Assembly: GCF_030814995.1 (NCBI RefSeq)
Contig: NZ_JAUSVX010000022.1
Location: 1 to 64,000, forward strand
Length of the DNA: 64,000 nucleotides
Direction: 5' to 3'
Origin: Labrys wisconsinensis
GTDB taxonomy: Bacteria > Pseudomonadota > Alphaproteobacteria > Rhizobiales > Labraceae
Part shown: positions 1 through 10,222 of the stretch, piece by piece
Position numbering within the stretch: the stretch's first letter is position 1
Layout: each line of letters starts with the position of its first letter
Position numbers and translations under genes: made by a program
Notes under the pieces: generated by a model
The model's database searches: none
Told to the model about the DNA's origin: nothing
Seen by the model: the letters and a program-made list of their open reading frames with translations, nothing else

Positions 1-2
1 GC

Positions 3-485
<483 letters not shown>

Positions 486-497
486 TCAACCTCCGGC

Positions 498-550
498 GTG
501 CCGGTCGCAAGACCGGCACTCTCGGTTCAATGCCGGTCGCAAGGCCGGCA
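498..550 (+). repeat. Tandem GCAA-tetraloop hairpins between tuf and rpsJ
   Basis: Two nearly identical hairpins stand in tandem. The first (498-519) has a perfect 9-bp stem, GTGCCGGTC/GACCGGCAC, closed by a GCAA tetraloop. The second (531-550) has an 8-bp stem with one G-T wobble and the same GCAA loop. There is no T-run, so a simple intrinsic terminator is unlikely. They may be RNA processing or stability elements in the tuf-rpsJ transcript, or a small repeat family; function is inferred only. Confidence 0.7.
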
Positions 551-572
551 CCACACTTCCGGAGTTGAGGTC

Positions 573-881
<309 letters not shown>

Positions 882-910
882 TCGTGCCTCGAGGATTAGG
901 AACGAACGCC

Positions 911-1615
911 ATGCGTTCAGGTGTCATCGCACAGAAGATCGGCATGAGCCGCGTCTACAACGACGCCGGCGAGCATGTCCCGGTCACGGTCCTCAAGCTG
1001 GATGGCTGCCAGGTCGTCGCTCACCGGACCGAAGACAAGAACGGCTACACGGCGCTGCAGCTCGGCGCCGGCCTGGCCAAGGTCAAGAACACGACGCGCG
1101 CCCAGCGCGGCCACTTCGCCGTGGCCCAGGTCGAGCCCAAGCGCAAGATCGTCGAGTTCCGCGTTCCCGAGACCGATCTCATCCCGGTCGGCGCGACGAT
1201 CACGGCGGACCATTTCGTCCCCGGCCAGTTCGTCGACGTCACCGGCACCACGGTCGGCAAGGGCTTTGCCGGCTCGATGAAGCGCTGGAACTTCGGCGGC
1301 CACCGCGCCAGCCACGGCAACTCGGTCACGCATCGTGCCCATGGCTCGACCGGCCAGCGCCAGGACCCCGGCAAGACCTTCGCCGGCAAGAAGATGGCAG
1401 GCCATATGGGCGATGAGCGCGTCACCACCCTGAACCTCAAGGTCGTTCGCACCGATGTCGAGCGCGGCCTGATCCTGGTCGAAGGGGCCGTTCCCGGCTC
1501 CAAGGGCGGATGGATCACCATCCGCGATGCGGTCAAGAAGGCCTTGCCGGAAGCGGCGCCGAAGCCCGGCGCGTTCCGCTTGCCCGAAGCTGCGTCCGCA
1601 GCGGCCGGCGAGTGA
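911..1615 (+). CDS. rplC: 50S ribosomal protein L3
   Basis: L3 (234 residues) is a primary assembly protein of the large subunit, reaching toward the peptidyl transferase centre. The ATG at 911 gives [14 protein letters not shown], the normal N-terminus, and AGGA lies upstream. The central loop [14 protein letters not shown] and the GSTGQ segment, the usual PrmB glutamine-methylation site, are intact. An Ala/Pro-rich tail follows. rplD begins 10 nt after the stop. Confidence 0.98.
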   Translation: MRSGVIAQKIGMSRVYNDAGEHVPVTVLKLDGCQVVAHRTEDKNGYTALQLGAGLAKVKNTTRAQRGHFAVAQVEPKRKIVEFRVPETDLIPVGATITADHFVPGQFVDVTGTTVGKGFAGSMKRWNFGGHRASHGNSVTHRAHGSTGQRQDPGKTFAGKKMAGHMGDERVTTLNLKVVRTDVERGLILVEGAVPGSKGGWITIRDAVKKALPEAAPKPGAFRLPEAASAAAGE

Positions 1616-1625
1616 GGAGGAGCCG

Positions 1626-2246
1626 ATGAAACTCAGCATCACCACTTTCGAGGGCGCCGAGGCCGGCTCCGTCGAGCTGTCCGACGAGATTTTCGCGCTG
1701 GAGCCGCGCGCGGACATCCTGCAGCGCGTCGTGCGCTGGCAGCTCGCCAAGCGCCAGGCCGGCACGCACAAGACCCTCGGCCGTTCGGAGATCAACCGGA
1801 CGAAGAAGAAGCTGTACAAGCAGAAGGGCACCGGCGGCGCTCGCCACGGCGCCGCGTCCGCGCCGCAGTTCCGCGGCGGCGGTCGCGCCTTCGGTCCGGT
1901 CGTGCGCAGCCATGCCCACGACCTGCCCAAGAAGGTGAGGGCGCTGGGCCTCAAGCACGCGCTCTCGGCCAAGGCGAAGGAGCAGCAGCTCATCGTCGTC
2001 GACCAGGCGACGCTGTCGGAGGCCAAGACCAAGGCGCTGAAGGAGACCTTCTCCAAGCGTGGCCTCGCCAACGTGCTGATCGTCGACGGCGCCGCCGTGG
2101 ACGCCAACTTCGCGCTGGCCGCCCGCAACATTCCGAACGTCGACGTGCTGCCCGTGCAGGGCATCAACGTCTACGACATCCTGCGCCGCGACAGCCTCGT
2201 GCTGACCAAGGCCGCGGTCGAAGCGCTGGAGGCACGGTTCAAATGA
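1626..2246 (+). CDS. rplD: 50S ribosomal protein L4
   Basis: L4 (206 residues) lines the peptide exit tunnel; in E. coli it also autoregulates the S10 operon, which cannot be judged here. The ATG at 1626 is preceded by GAGGAGGAG and starts [10 protein letters not shown]. The tunnel-loop region ([22 protein letters not shown]) is intact. Its stop overlaps the rplW start by 4 nt (ATGA), suggesting translational coupling. Confidence 0.98.
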   Translation: MKLSITTFEGAEAGSVELSDEIFALEPRADILQRVVRWQLAKRQAGTHKTLGRSEINRTKKKLYKQKGTGGARHGAASAPQFRGGGRAFGPVVRSHAHDLPKKVRALGLKHALSAKAKEQQLIVVDQATLSEAKTKALKETFSKRGLANVLIVDGAAVDANFALAARNIPNVDVLPVQGINVYDILRRDSLVLTKAAVEALEARFK

Positions 2247-2542
2247 CCCCCGTCGATGTCAGGCATTACGACGTGATCCTGTCGCCGGTCATCACCGAGA
2301 AGGCGACGGCGCTCACCGAACACAACCAGGTGGTCTTCCGCGTCCGCAGCGACGCGACGAAGCCGCAGATCAAGGCCGCGGTCGAGAAGCTCTTCGATGT
2401 CAAGGTCACGAGCGTGAACACGATCGTGCGCAAGGGCAAGGTGAAGCGTTTTCGTGGGACCGTCGGGGTCCAGAGCGACGTCAAGCGCGCGATCGTCACG
2501 TTGGCCGAAGGCCAGACGATCGACGTGACGACGGGCCTGTAA
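2243..2542 (+). CDS. rplW: 50S ribosomal protein L23
   Basis: L23 (99 residues) sits at the tunnel exit and is the docking site for trigger factor and SRP. The core [14 protein letters not shown] and [13 protein letters not shown] is standard. It starts inside the rplD stop codon and is followed 24 nt later by rplB. Confidence 0.98.
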   Translation: MTPVDVRHYDVILSPVITEKATALTEHNQVVFRVRSDATKPQIKAAVEKLFDVKVTSVNTIVRKGKVKRFRGTVGVQSDVKRAIVTLAEGQTIDVTTGL

Positions 2543-2566
2543 GGCGCGCCGGGAAGGGACAGAGAG

Positions 2567-3400
2567 ATGGCTCTCAGGACATACAAGCCGGTCACGCCGA
2601 GCCTGCGACAGCTGGTGCTGGTCGACCGCTCGGGCCTCTACAAGGGCGCCCCGGTCAAGGCGCTGACCGAAGGCCTCAACAAGTCGGGCGGCCGCAACAA
2701 TGCCGGCCGCATCACCTCCTGGCGCAAGTCGGGCGGCCACAAGCGCAGCTACCGCGTCGTCGACTTCAAGCGTCGCAAGCTGGACGTGCCGGCTACGGTG
2801 GAGCGGATCGAGTACGACCCGAACCGCACCGCCTTCATCGCGCTCTTGAAGTACGCGGACGGCGAGGTCTCCTACATCCTGGCGCCGCAGCGCCTGGCCG
2901 TGGGCGACAGCGTCGTGGCCAGCGCCCAGGCGGACGTCAAGCCGGGCAATGCGATGCCGATGGCGGCGATGCCGGTCGGGACGATCGTCCACAATGTCGA
3001 GATGAAGCTCGGCAAGGGTGGCGCGATCGCCCGGTCCGCGGGCTCCTACGCCCAGATCGTCGGCCGCGACGGCGCCTACGTCATCGTCCGCCTCAACTCG
3101 GGCGAGCAGCGTCTGGTCCTGTCGAGCTGCTTTGCCACCATCGGCGCGGTCTCGAACCCGGATCACATGAACATCTCGCTCGGCAAGGCGGGCCGCTCGC
3201 GCTGGCTCGGCATCAAGCCGGCGGTGCGTGGCGTCGCCATGAACCCGATCGACCATCCGCACGGCGGCGGCGAAGGCCGCACCTCCGGCGGCCGTCACCC
3301 CGTCACGCCCTGGGGCAAGCCGACCAAGGGCAAGAAGACGCGGTCCAACAAGGCGACGAACAAGTTCATCGTCTCCTCGCGCCACGCCAAGAAGAAGTAA
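2567..3400 (+). CDS. rplB: 50S ribosomal protein L2
   Basis: L2 (277 residues) is required for subunit association and peptidyl transferase activity. The conserved block [19 protein letters not shown] and the C-terminal HPHGGGEGR, which contains the invariant histidine near the catalytic centre, are present. Length is normal and the ATG follows GGGAAGGGA. Confidence 0.98.
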   Translation: MALRTYKPVTPSLRQLVLVDRSGLYKGAPVKALTEGLNKSGGRNNAGRITSWRKSGGHKRSYRVVDFKRRKLDVPATVERIEYDPNRTAFIALLKYADGEVSYILAPQRLAVGDSVVASAQADVKPGNAMPMAAMPVGTIVHNVEMKLGKGGAIARSAGSYAQIVGRDGAYVIVRLNSGEQRLVLSSCFATIGAVSNPDHMNISLGKAGRSRWLGIKPAVRGVAMNPIDHPHGGGEGRTSGGRHPVTPWGKPTKGKKTRSNKATNKFIVSSRHAKKK

Positions 3401-3411
3401 GGAGACGGATC

Positions 3412-3690
3412 GTGTCCCGTTCAGTCTGGAAAGGTCCGTTCGTCGACGGGTATCTCCTGAAGAAGGCGGATGCCGCGCGCAACTCCGGCCGCAGCGAAGT
3501 GATCAAGACCTGGAGCCGTCGCTCCACCATCCTGCCGCAGTTCGTCGGCCTCGTCTTCGGGGTCTACAACGGGCAGAAGCACGTGCCGGTCACCATCTCC
3601 GAGGAGATGGTCGGCATGAAGCTCGGCGAGTTCTCCCCCACGCGGACCTTCTACGGGCACGCGGCGGACAAGAAGGCGAAGAGGAAGTAA
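3412..3690 (+). CDS. rpsS: 30S ribosomal protein S19
   Basis: S19 (92 residues) is a head protein near the A-site finger. It starts with GTG at 3412, 11 nt after the rplB stop, with AAGGAG upstream, giving [18 protein letters not shown]. The [11 protein letters not shown] and [11 protein letters not shown] segments are typical. rplV follows after 3 nt. Confidence 0.98.
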   Translation: MSRSVWKGPFVDGYLLKKADAARNSGRSEVIKTWSRRSTILPQFVGLVFGVYNGQKHVPVTISEEMVGMKLGEFSPTRTFYGHAADKKAKRK

Positions 3691-3693
3691 GCG

Positions 3694-4074
3694 ATGGGCA
3701 AGCCCAAGTCCCCCCGCGCGCTCCCGGACAACGAAGCCAAGGCGGTTGCGCGCATGCTGCGGGTCTCCCCGCAGAAGCTCAACCTCGTCGCCTCGCTGAT
3801 CCGCGGCAAGAAGGTCGATTCGGCCCTGGCCGACCTCACCTTCTCGCGCAAGCGCATCGCCGGCGACGTCAAGAAGACGCTGCAGAGCGCCATCGCCAAT
3901 GCCGAGAACAATCACGGCCTCGACGTGGACGACCTGATCGTCTCCGAGGCCCATGTCGGCAAGGCATTCGTGATCAAGCGCTTCCATGCCCGCGCCCGCG
4001 GCCGGGCCGGACGCATCGAGAAGCCGTTCTCGAACCTGACGGTCGTGGTCCGCCAGGTCGAGGCGAAGGCCTGA
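3694..4074 (+). CDS. rplV: 50S ribosomal protein L22
   Basis: L22 (126 residues) has its beta-hairpin in the peptide exit tunnel. The conserved [15 protein letters not shown] and [13 protein letters not shown] stretches identify it. It lies in the standard position between rpsS and rpsC, with an RBS-like AAGCG ahead of the ATG. Confidence 0.98.
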   Translation: MGKPKSPRALPDNEAKAVARMLRVSPQKLNLVASLIRGKKVDSALADLTFSRKRIAGDVKKTLQSAIANAENNHGLDVDDLIVSEAHVGKAFVIKRFHARARGRAGRIEKPFSNLTVVVRQVEAKA

Positions 4075-4084
4075 GGAGCCAAAG

Positions 4085-4789
4085 ATGGGTCAGAAGATCA
4101 ATCCGATCGGCCTGCGTCTCGGCATCAACCGGACCTGGGACTCGCGCTGGTTCGCCGGCAAGAACGAGTACGGCCAGCTTCTCCATGAGGACATCGCCAT
4201 CCGCACGGCGCTGATGAAGCAGCTCAAGCAGGCGGCGGTGTCGAAGATCGTCATCGAGCGTCCGCACAGGAAGTGCCGCGTCACCATCCAGTCGGCGCGC
4301 CCGGGCATCGTGATCGGCAAGAAGGGCGCCGATATCGACAAGCTCAAGAAGATCGTGTCGAAGATCACCTCCTCGGAGGTGCACATCAACATCGTCGAGG
4401 TGCGCAAGCCCGAGATCGACGCCACCCTGGTGGCGGAATCGATCGCCCAGCAGCTCGAGCGTCGCGTCGCCTTCCGTCGTGCCATGAAGCGCGCCGTGCA
4501 GTCGGCCATGCGCCTGGGTGCCGAAGGCATCCGCATCAACTGCTCGGGGCGCCTGGGCGGCGCCGAGATCGCGCGCCTGGAATGGTATCGCGAGGGCCGG
4601 GTGCCGCTGCACACGCTGCGCGCCGACGTCGATTACGGCACGGCGACTGCCTTCACCACCTTCGGCACCTGCGGCATCAAGGTCTGGATCTTCAAGGGCG
4701 AAATCCTTGAGCACGATCCGATGGCCCAGGACAAGCGCATGGCGGAGGCCGAGGGCGGCCGCTCGTCGTCGCGCCGCGGCGAGGCGTGA
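4085..4789 (+). CDS. rpsC: 30S ribosomal protein S3
   Basis: S3 (234 residues) forms part of the mRNA entry tunnel. It begins [14 protein letters not shown] and holds the KH domain with [15 protein letters not shown] at roughly residues 75-89. The C-terminal domain has the usual [18 protein letters not shown]-like region, here beginning REG. A short basic Ser/Arg tail follows. AGGAG lies upstream of the ATG. Confidence 0.98.
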   Translation: MGQKINPIGLRLGINRTWDSRWFAGKNEYGQLLHEDIAIRTALMKQLKQAAVSKIVIERPHRKCRVTIQSARPGIVIGKKGADIDKLKKIVSKITSSEVHINIVEVRKPEIDATLVAESIAQQLERRVAFRRAMKRAVQSAMRLGAEGIRINCSGRLGGAEIARLEWYREGRVPLHTLRADVDYGTATAFTTFGTCGIKVWIFKGEILEHDPMAQDKRMAEAEGGRSSSRRGEA

Positions 4790-4825
4790 GCCGATCGCGT
4801 CAGGCCGGATTGAGAGAGTAGAACC

Positions 4826-5239
4826 ATGCTGCAACCCAAGCGCACCAAGTTTCGCAAAGCCTTCAAGGGGCGCATCCACGGCGTGGCCTCCAGCGGCGCG
4901 CTGTTGAACTTCGGCCAGTTCGGCCTGAAGGCGCTGGAGCCCGAGCGCGTCACCGCGCGGCAGATCGAGGCGGCCCGCCGCGCGATCACCCGCGAGATGA
5001 AGCGCCAGGGCCGCGTCTGGATCCGCGTCTTCCCTGATGTTCCCGTGACCAGCAAGCCGGCCGAAGTGCGCATGGGCAAGGGCAAGGGCGCGCCGGACCA
5101 CTGGGCCGCCCGCGTCAAGCCCGGCCGCATCATGTTCGAGATCGACGGCGTGGCCGAGGACGTCGCCCGCGCGGCGCTGACCCTCGGCGCGGCCAAGCTG
5201 CCGATCAGGACGCGCTTCATCCAGCGCATTGCCGAGTGA
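4826..5239 (+). CDS. rplP: 50S ribosomal protein L16
   Basis: L16 (137 residues) helps bind tRNA at the A site. The start [16 protein letters not shown] and the central [17 protein letters not shown] are diagnostic. Its TGA stop is followed at once by the rpmC ribosome-binding site GGAGG. Confidence 0.98.
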   Translation: MLQPKRTKFRKAFKGRIHGVASSGALLNFGQFGLKALEPERVTARQIEAARRAITREMKRQGRVWIRVFPDVPVTSKPAEVRMGKGKGAPDHWAARVKPGRIMFEIDGVAEDVARAALTLGAAKLPIRTRFIQRIAE

Positions 5240-5250
5240 CGGAGGATCCG

Positions 5251-5454
5251 ATGAAAGCCGCCGACATCAAGGTGATGACGGAAGACCAGCTCTCCGACGA
5301 GCTCGCCAAGCTGAAGAAGGAGCAGTTCAACCTGCGCTTCCAGAAGGCGACCGGCCAGCTGGAGAACACTTCGCGGGTGCAGGTCGTTCGCCGCACCATC
5401 GCGCAGATCAAGACGGTTCAGCGCCAGAAGGCCGTTTCGGCCGCGAAGGCGTGA
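5251..5454 (+). CDS. rpmC: 50S ribosomal protein L29
   Basis: L29 (67 residues) is a two-helix protein at the tunnel exit. The ATG at 5251 was preferred over an in-frame GTG at 5236 because GGAGG lies 6 nt upstream of it and the GTG is inside the rplP stop. The family motif [19 protein letters not shown] is intact. Confidence 0.96.
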   Translation: MKAADIKVMTEDQLSDELAKLKKEQFNLRFQKATGQLENTSRVQVVRRTIAQIKTVQRQKAVSAAKA

Positions 5455-5464
5455 GGAGGTTCGG

Positions 5465-5713
5465 ATGCCAAAACGCGTCCTGCAAGGCGTCGTCGTTTCC
5501 GACAAGAACGACAAGACGATCGTGGTCAAGGTGGAGCGCCGCTTCACCCATCCGCTCTTGAAGAAGACGGTGCGCCGCACCAAGAACTACCATGCGCATG
5601 ACGAGGCGAACGGCGCCAAGGTCGGCGACATCGTGTGGATCGAGGAAGGCCGTCCCCAGTCCAAGCTCAAGCGCTGGGTGCTGGTGGAAGGCGAGGCGGC
5701 GAAGTCCGAGTAG
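5465..5713 (+). CDS. rpsQ: 30S ribosomal protein S17
   Basis: S17 (82 residues) is a primary 16S rRNA-binding protein. [19 protein letters not shown] and the later [13 protein letters not shown] fit the family. It starts 11 nt after rpmC with GAGGAGG upstream. A 245-nt gap follows, unusual for this operon, holding a hairpin and a candidate promoter. Confidence 0.98.
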   Translation: MPKRVLQGVVVSDKNDKTIVVKVERRFTHPLLKKTVRRTKNYHAHDEANGAKVGDIVWIEEGRPQSKLKRWVLVEGEAAKSE

Positions 5714-5784
5714 GGCCTCGCCGCGGCCGGCCTTCGGGGCGGCATGATCCACGCGCAAGGCTGGCCTGACGGCCGGCAGACCAT

Positions 5785-5808
5785 AAAGGCGCTCGGTCGA
5801 GCGCCTTT
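5785..5808 (+). other. Perfect 10-bp hairpin in the rpsQ-rplN gap
   Basis: AAAGGCGCTC pairs perfectly with GAGCGCCTTT around a GGTC loop. The 3' arm ends in three T and no long U-tract follows, so it could be a weak terminator or a processing hairpin. It lies just before the candidate promoter for the rplN-distal genes. The rest of 5714-5958 shows no convincing gene. Confidence 0.5.
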
Positions 5809-5812
5809 GCGC

Positions 5813-5841
5813 TTGAGATTGGGACGGCATGCCGCTATGAG
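5813..5841 (+). promoter_or_regulatory. Candidate internal sigma70 promoter before rplN
   Basis: TTGAGA at 5813-5818 is separated by 17 nt from TATGAG at 5836-5841, giving 5/6 and 4/6 matches to the housekeeping consensus with optimal spacing. It stands 118 nt upstream of rplN inside the unusually long rpsQ-rplN gap. It is a prediction from sequence only. Confidence 0.45.
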
Positions 5842-5958
5842 GCACGCTTTCCCGTACAGCAAGGACGACGCGTCCGTGGGATGCGTCTGCCAAACCCGGG
5901 GTTGGGCCGGGTCCGCGCCAATGCGGATACCAGCCTGCGAAGAAAAAGAGGGTTCGTC

Positions 5959-6327
5959 ATGATTCAGATGCAGTCGAATCTCGACGTCGCGGACAATTCC
6001 GGCGCGCGTCGTGTGATGTGCATCAAGGTTCTCGGCGGCTCGAAGCGGAAATATGCTTCCGTGGGCGACGTCATCGTCGTCTCGATCAAGGAAGCCATTC
6101 CGCGCGGGCGCGTCAAGAAAGGCGATGTGATGAAGGCCGTCGTGGTGCGCACGGCCAAGGACATCCGCCGTCCCGACGGTTCGGTGATTCGCTTCGACCG
6201 CAACGCGGCCGTGCTGATCAACAACCAGAAGGAGCCGGTCGGCACGCGTATCTTCGGACCGGTTCCGCGCGAGTTGCGCGCCAAGAACCACATGAAGATC
6301 ATTTCGCTTGCGCCGGAGGTGCTGTGA
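5959..6327 (+). CDS. rplN: 50S ribosomal protein L14
   Basis: L14 (122 residues) lies at the subunit interface. The ATG at 5959 begins [18 protein letters not shown], the exact family N-terminus; the open frame further upstream is intergenic. [13 protein letters not shown] is present. It is the first gene of the spc block, and its stop overlaps the rplX start by one base. Confidence 0.98.
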   Translation: MIQMQSNLDVADNSGARRVMCIKVLGGSKRKYASVGDVIVVSIKEAIPRGRVKKGDVMKAVVVRTAKDIRRPDGSVIRFDRNAAVLINNQKEPVGTRIFGPVPRELRAKNHMKIISLAPEVL

Positions 6328-6644
6328 TGGCCGCCAAGATCAAGAAGGGCGACAAGGTCGTCGTGCTGACCGGGCGGTCCAAGGGCCGTTCCGGCGAAGT
6401 GATCCAGGTTTTCCCCAGCGAGAACCGCGCCCTGGTCCGCGGCATCAACGTCGTGCGCCGCCACCAGAAGCAGACCGCGAGCCAGGAAGGCGGCGTCGTC
6501 TCCAAGGAGGCGCCGATCGACCTCAGCAACGTCGCGCTCGCCGATCCCAAGGACGGCAAGCCGACGCGGGTCGGGTTCAAGGTTCTGGACGACGGGCGCA
6601 AGGTCCGGTTCGCCAAGCGTTCGGGAGAGACGATCGATGCCTGA
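6327..6644 (+). CDS. rplX: 50S ribosomal protein L24
   Basis: L24 (105 residues) is an assembly initiator. The KOW motif [20 protein letters not shown] is at the N-terminus. The start is in the TGATG junction with rplN, and the end overlaps rplE by 8 nt, so translation of the three genes is probably coupled. Confidence 0.97.
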   Translation: MAAKIKKGDKVVVLTGRSKGRSGEVIQVFPSENRALVRGINVVRRHQKQTASQEGGVVSKEAPIDLSNVALADPKDGKPTRVGFKVLDDGRKVRFAKRSGETIDA

Positions 6645-7194
6645 GGCGACCTACACGCCGCGCATGAAGGCGTATTACGCCGATGTGGTGCGGCCCAAGC
6701 TGATCGAGCAGTTCGGCTACAAGAACCCCATGGAAGTGCCGACGATCGACAAGATCGTCCTCAACATGGGCGTGGGCGAAGCCACCGGCGATTCCAAGAA
6801 GGCCTCGGTCGCCGCCGGCGATCTGGCTCTGATCGCCGGCCAGAAGCCGGTGGTGACGCGGGCCCGCAAGGCCATCGCGCAGTTCAAGGTGCGCGAGAAC
6901 ATGCCGATCGGCGCGAAGGTCACCCTTCGCAAGATGCGGATGTTCGAGTTCCTCGATCGCCTCGTGACCGTCGCGCTCCCCCGGGTTCGCGACTTCCGCG
7001 GGCTGAACCCGAAGAGCTTCGACGGGCGCGGCAACTACGCGCTCGGTCTCAAGGAACACATCATTTTCCCTGAGATCAACTACGACAAGGTCGACCAGGT
7101 CTGGGGCATGGACATCATCGTGTGCACCACGGCCAAGACCGACGAGGAGGCTCGCGCTCTCCTCAAGTTGATGAATTTCCCCTTCCGGCAGTGA
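6637..7194 (+). CDS. rplE: 50S ribosomal protein L5
   Basis: L5 (185 residues) binds 5S rRNA and contacts the P-site t[14 protein letters not shown] and the [15 protein letters not shown] segment identify it. The start at 6637 overlaps rplX, and GGAGAG lies upstream within rplX. Confidence 0.98.
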   Translation: MPEATYTPRMKAYYADVVRPKLIEQFGYKNPMEVPTIDKIVLNMGVGEATGDSKKASVAAGDLALIAGQKPVVTRARKAIAQFKVRENMPIGAKVTLRKMRMFEFLDRLVTVALPRVRDFRGLNPKSFDGRGNYALGLKEHIIFPEINYDKVDQVWGMDIIVCTTAKTDEEARALLKLMNFPFRQ

Positions 7195-7238
7195 GGCGGG
7201 CCTGCCCGACCTCAAACGCGGAACGTTGGAGTCCTTAA

Positions 7239-7544
7239 ATGGCGAAGAAAAGTTCGATCGAGAAGAACAAGCGCCGCGCCGCCCTGGTGAAGAAGTTCGG
7301 GGCCAAGCGCGAACGTCTGAAGACCATCGCCAACAACGAGACGTTGTCGATGGAAGAGCGCTTCATGGCGCGCCTCAAGCTGTCCGAGCTGCCGCGCAAC
7401 TCCGCCAAGGAGCGCGTGCGCAACCGCTGCGAGGTGACGGGCCGTCCGCGGTCGGTCTATCGCAAGCTGAAGATGTCGCGCATCGCGCTGCGCGAACTCG
7501 GCTCGAAGGGCCTCGTGCCCGGGCTCGTGAAGTCGAGCTGGTGA
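7239..7544 (+). CDS. rpsN: 30S ribosomal protein S14, zinc-independent form
   Basis: S14 (101 residues) is a head protein. It is the long, Cys-poor form, lacking paired CxxC zinc ligands and with a single Cys in [16 protein letters not shown]. It therefore does not depend on zinc, unlike the short zinc-ribbon S14 of other bacteria. It lies in the normal position between rplE and rpsH. Confidence 0.97.
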   Translation: MAKKSSIEKNKRRAALVKKFGAKRERLKTIANNETLSMEERFMARLKLSELPRNSAKERVRNRCEVTGRPRSVYRKLKMSRIALRELGSKGLVPGLVKSSW

Positions 7545-7556
7545 GGAGGCATCGTC

Positions 7557-7955
7557 ATGGCGATCAATGATCCTGTCGGCGACATGCTGACCCGCATCCG
7601 CAACGCGCAGATGCGCCGCAAGGGCACGGTGGTGACGCCGGGCTCGAACCAGCGCGCCCGCGTCCTCGAGGTGCTGCAGGCCGAGGGCTATATCCGCGGC
7701 TTCACCGTTGCCGATTTCGGCGCCGGCCGCAGCGAGTTCACCATCGAGCTGAAATATTATGACGGCGTGCCGGTGATCCGCGAGATCGCTCGCGTGTCCA
7801 AGCCCGGCCGTCGCGTCTACGCGTCGGTGAAGAACCTGCCGCGCGTCGCCAACGGTCTGGGCGTGTCCATCGTCTCGACCCCGCGCGGCGTCATGTCCGA
7901 TCACCAGGCGCGCGACGCGAATGTCGGCGGCGAAGTGATCTGCACCGTGTTCTGA
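7557..7955 (+). CDS. rpsH: 30S ribosomal protein S8
   Basis: S8 (132 residues) binds helix 21 of 16S rRNA; in E. coli it is the spc-operon autoregulator. [14 protein letters not shown] at the start and [14 protein letters not shown] near the end are typical. GGAGG precedes the ATG by 7 nt. Confidence 0.98.
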   Translation: MAINDPVGDMLTRIRNAQMRRKGTVVTPGSNQRARVLEVLQAEGYIRGFTVADFGAGRSEFTIELKYYDGVPVIREIARVSKPGRRVYASVKNLPRVANGLGVSIVSTPRGVMSDHQARDANVGGEVICTVF

Positions 7956-7971
7956 GCCGGAGGAGAAAAAC

Positions 7972-8505
7972 ATGTCTCGTATCGGCAAGAAACCGGTCGC
8001 CGTGCCGGCGGGCGTCACCGCCTCGCTCGACGGCCAGACCGTCAAGGCCAAGGGCCCGAAGGGCGAGCTCGCCTTCCTCGTGCCGGACCTCGTGTCCGTC
8101 TCGCTGGACGCGGGCCTCGTCAAGGTGCAGCCGCGCGACGAGTCCAAGCCCGCGCGTGCCCAGTGGGGCATGTCGCGCACCATGGTCTCGAATATTTTCG
8201 TGGGCGTGACCAAGGGCTTCGAGAAGAAGCTCGAGATCAACGGCGTCGGCTACAAGGCCGCCGTCGCCGGCAAGGTGCTGAAGCTGTCGCTCGGCTATTC
8301 CCACGACGTCGATTTCCCGATCCCCGAGGGGATCGCGATCGTCGCGTCCAAGCCGACCGAGCTGCTGATCACCGGCATCGACAAGCAGAAGGTCGGCCAG
8401 GTCGCGGCGGAGATCCGCGAATATCGCGGCCCCGAGCCCTACAAGGGCAAGGGCGTCAAGTACGCCGGCGAGTTCATCTTCCGCAAGGAAGGCAAGAAGA
8501 AGTAA
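7972..8505 (+). CDS. rplF: 50S ribosomal protein L6
   Basis: L6 (177 residues) lies near the sarcin-ricin loop. The start [15 protein letters not shown] and the C-terminal [16 protein letters not shown] are diagnostic. GGAGGAG lies just upstream. Confidence 0.98.
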   Translation: MSRIGKKPVAVPAGVTASLDGQTVKAKGPKGELAFLVPDLVSVSLDAGLVKVQPRDESKPARAQWGMSRTMVSNIFVGVTKGFEKKLEINGVGYKAAVAGKVLKLSLGYSHDVDFPIPEGIAIVASKPTELLITGIDKQKVGQVAAEIREYRGPEPYKGKGVKYAGEFIFRKEGKKK

Positions 8506-8517
8506 CGGACCAGACCC

Positions 8518-8880
8518 ATGGCAAACGCAAGGCAAGCTCTCGAGCGCCGCAAGGCGCGTGTCCGCCGGGCCCTCCGCACGGCGGCGAACGGACGGCCGCG
8601 CCTCTCGGTGTTCCGCTCCTCCAAGCACATCTACGCCCAGCTCATCGACGATGCGAAGGGCGAGACCATCGCCGCCGCTTCCTCGATCGAGAAGGATCTG
8701 CGCGGCAGCTTGAAGACCGGCGCCGACGTCGAGGCGGCTGCGGCGATCGGCAAGCTCCTGGCGGAGCGGGCCATCGCCAAGGGCGTCAAGGACGTCTTGT
8801 TCGATCGCGGAGGCTACCTCTTTCACGGCCGCGTCAAGGCTCTCGCCGACGCGGCTCGTGAAGGTGGCCTCAACTTCTAA
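8518..8880 (+). CDS. rplR: 50S ribosomal protein L18
   Basis: L18 (120 residues) binds 5S r[19 protein letters not shown] and the ending [20 protein letters not shown] match the family closely. It is spaced 12 nt after rplF and 11 nt before rpsE. Confidence 0.98.
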   Translation: MANARQALERRKARVRRALRTAANGRPRLSVFRSSKHIYAQLIDDAKGETIAAASSIEKDLRGSLKTGADVEAAAAIGKLLAERAIAKGVKDVLFDRGGYLFHGRVKALADAAREGGLNF

Positions 8881-8891
8881 GGACGGATCCA

Positions 8892-9449
8892 ATGGCTCGT
8901 GAACGTGAACACAACCGTCAGCGCGAAGAGCGCGACAGCGAGTTCGTGGACCGCCTCGTCCACATCAACCGTGTTGCCAAGGTGGTGAAGGGCGGCAAGC
9001 GTTTCGGCTTTGCCGCGCTCGTCGTGGTCGGTGACCAGAAGGGCCGCGTCGGCTTCGGCCACGGCAAGGCCCGCGAGGTGCCGGAGGCCATCCGCAAGGC
9101 GACCGACCAGGCCAAGCGCGGCCTGATCCGCGTGTCGCTGCGCGAGGGCCGCACCCTGCACCACGACGTCAACGGCCGCCACGGCGCCGGCAAGGTGGTG
9201 CTGCGCGCCGCTCCGGCCGGTACCGGCATCATCGCCGGCGGCCCGATGCGCGCGGTGTTCGAGTCCGTCGGCATGCATGACGTGGTGGCCAAGTCGCTGG
9301 GCTCGTCCAACCCCTACAACCTGGTCCGCGCCACGTTCGACGCGCTGAAGCGCGAGGACAGCCCGCGCTCCGTCGCGGCCCGCCGCGGCCTCAAGGTGTC
9401 GCAGATCCAGAGCCGGCGTCAGGGCATCGACGCCGAGTCGACGGATTGA
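8892..9449 (+). CDS. rpsE: 30S ribosomal protein S5
   Basis: S5 (185 residues) has the double-stranded RNA-binding N-terminal domain ([19 protein letters not shown]) followed by the S5 C-domain ([14 protein letters not shown]). It contributes to decoding fidelity and the mRNA entry site. Length and position are normal. Confidence 0.98.
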   Translation: MAREREHNRQREERDSEFVDRLVHINRVAKVVKGGKRFGFAALVVVGDQKGRVGFGHGKAREVPEAIRKATDQAKRGLIRVSLREGRTLHHDVNGRHGAGKVVLRAAPAGTGIIAGGPMRAVFESVGMHDVVAKSLGSSNPYNLVRATFDALKREDSPRSVAARRGLKVSQIQSRRQGIDAESTD

Positions 9450-9463
9450 CGGGAGACAAGACC

Positions 9464-9655
9464 ATGGCGAAGACCAAGACCGTCACCGTCGAGCAGATCG
9501 GCAGCCCGATCCGCCGCACCCAGGACCAGCGCGCCACGCTCGTCGGCCTCGGGCTCAACAAGATCCGCCGCCGCTCGACGCTGGAAGACACGCCCGCCGT
9601 GCGCGGCATGATCGCCAAGCTCGGGCACCTCGTCCGCGTGGTCGAGGCCGAGTAA
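9464..9655 (+). CDS. rpmD: 50S ribosomal protein L30
   Basis: L30 (63 residues) is a short bacterial-type protein. The ATG at 9464 was chosen over a TTG at 9446 that lies in the rpsE stop region, because GGGAGAC precedes it. [18 protein letters not shown] and GLGLNKIRR are the family signature. Confidence 0.96.
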   Translation: MAKTKTVTVEQIGSPIRRTQDQRATLVGLGLNKIRRRSTLEDTPAVRGMIAKLGHLVRVVEAE

Positions 9656-9667
9656 GGAGACGCGACG

Positions 9668-10147
9668 ATGAAACTCAACGAGATCAGCGACAATGCGGGC
9701 GCCACCAAGGCCCGCATGCGCATCGGCCGCGGCATCGGCTCCGGCAAGGGCAAGACCGGCGGGCGCGGCGTCAAGGGCCAGAAGGCGCGCACCGGCGTCG
9801 CCGTGAAGGGCTTCGAAGGCGGCCAGATGCCGCTGCATCGGCGCCTGCCGAAGCGCGGCTTCACCAACATCTTCCGTGAAGAGTACACGACGGTGAACCT
9901 GGACCGCATCCAGACCGCCGTCGACGCCGGCAAGCTCGACGCCGGCAAGCCGGTGACGGCCGAGGCGCTGATCGCGGCGGGCGTGGTGCGCCGCGCCAAG
10001 CACGGCGTCAAGCTGCTCGGCTCCGGCGAGATCACGGCCAAGGTCGCCGTCGAGGTCGCGGCCGCGTCGAAGGGCGCGGTCGAGGCCGTCGAGAAGGCGG
10101 GCGGCTCGGTCAAGCTGCTCGCCCCCGTGGCAAAGGCCGAGGCCTGA
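9668..10147 (+). CDS. rplO: 50S ribosomal protein L15
   Basis: L15 (159 residues) is a late assembly protein. The Gly/Lys-rich N-terminal region ([21 protein letters not shown]) identifies it. It ends the spc ribosomal block, and a strong hairpin separates it from secY. Confidence 0.98.
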   Translation: MKLNEISDNAGATKARMRIGRGIGSGKGKTGGRGVKGQKARTGVAVKGFEGGQMPLHRRLPKRGFTNIFREEYTTVNLDRIQTAVDAGKLDAGKPVTAEALIAAGVVRRAKHGVKLLGSGEITAKVAVEVAAASKGAVEAVEKAGGSVKLLAPVAKAEA

Positions 10148-10160
10148 TCCTACATCAGCA

Positions 10161-10185
10161 CAGCCCGCCGGCTTTCGGCGGGCTG
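10161..10185 (+). other. Strong hairpin between rplO and secY
   Basis: CAGCCCGCCG pairs over 10 bp with CGGCGGGCTG around a 5-nt loop. No U-tract follows, so this is more likely an mRNA stability boundary or partial attenuator that lowers secY/adk relative to ribosomal genes than a full terminator. This role is inferred. Confidence 0.55.
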
Positions 10186-10222
10186 CGCCCATTTCGGCGC
10201 TGGGGACACGGCGGAGCATCAG

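Noticed and set aside
5744-5962. 72-codon ORF in the rpsQ-rplN gap
   Set aside because: No RBS, no family resemblance, and it overlaps the candidate promoter and hairpin; more likely untranslated leader.
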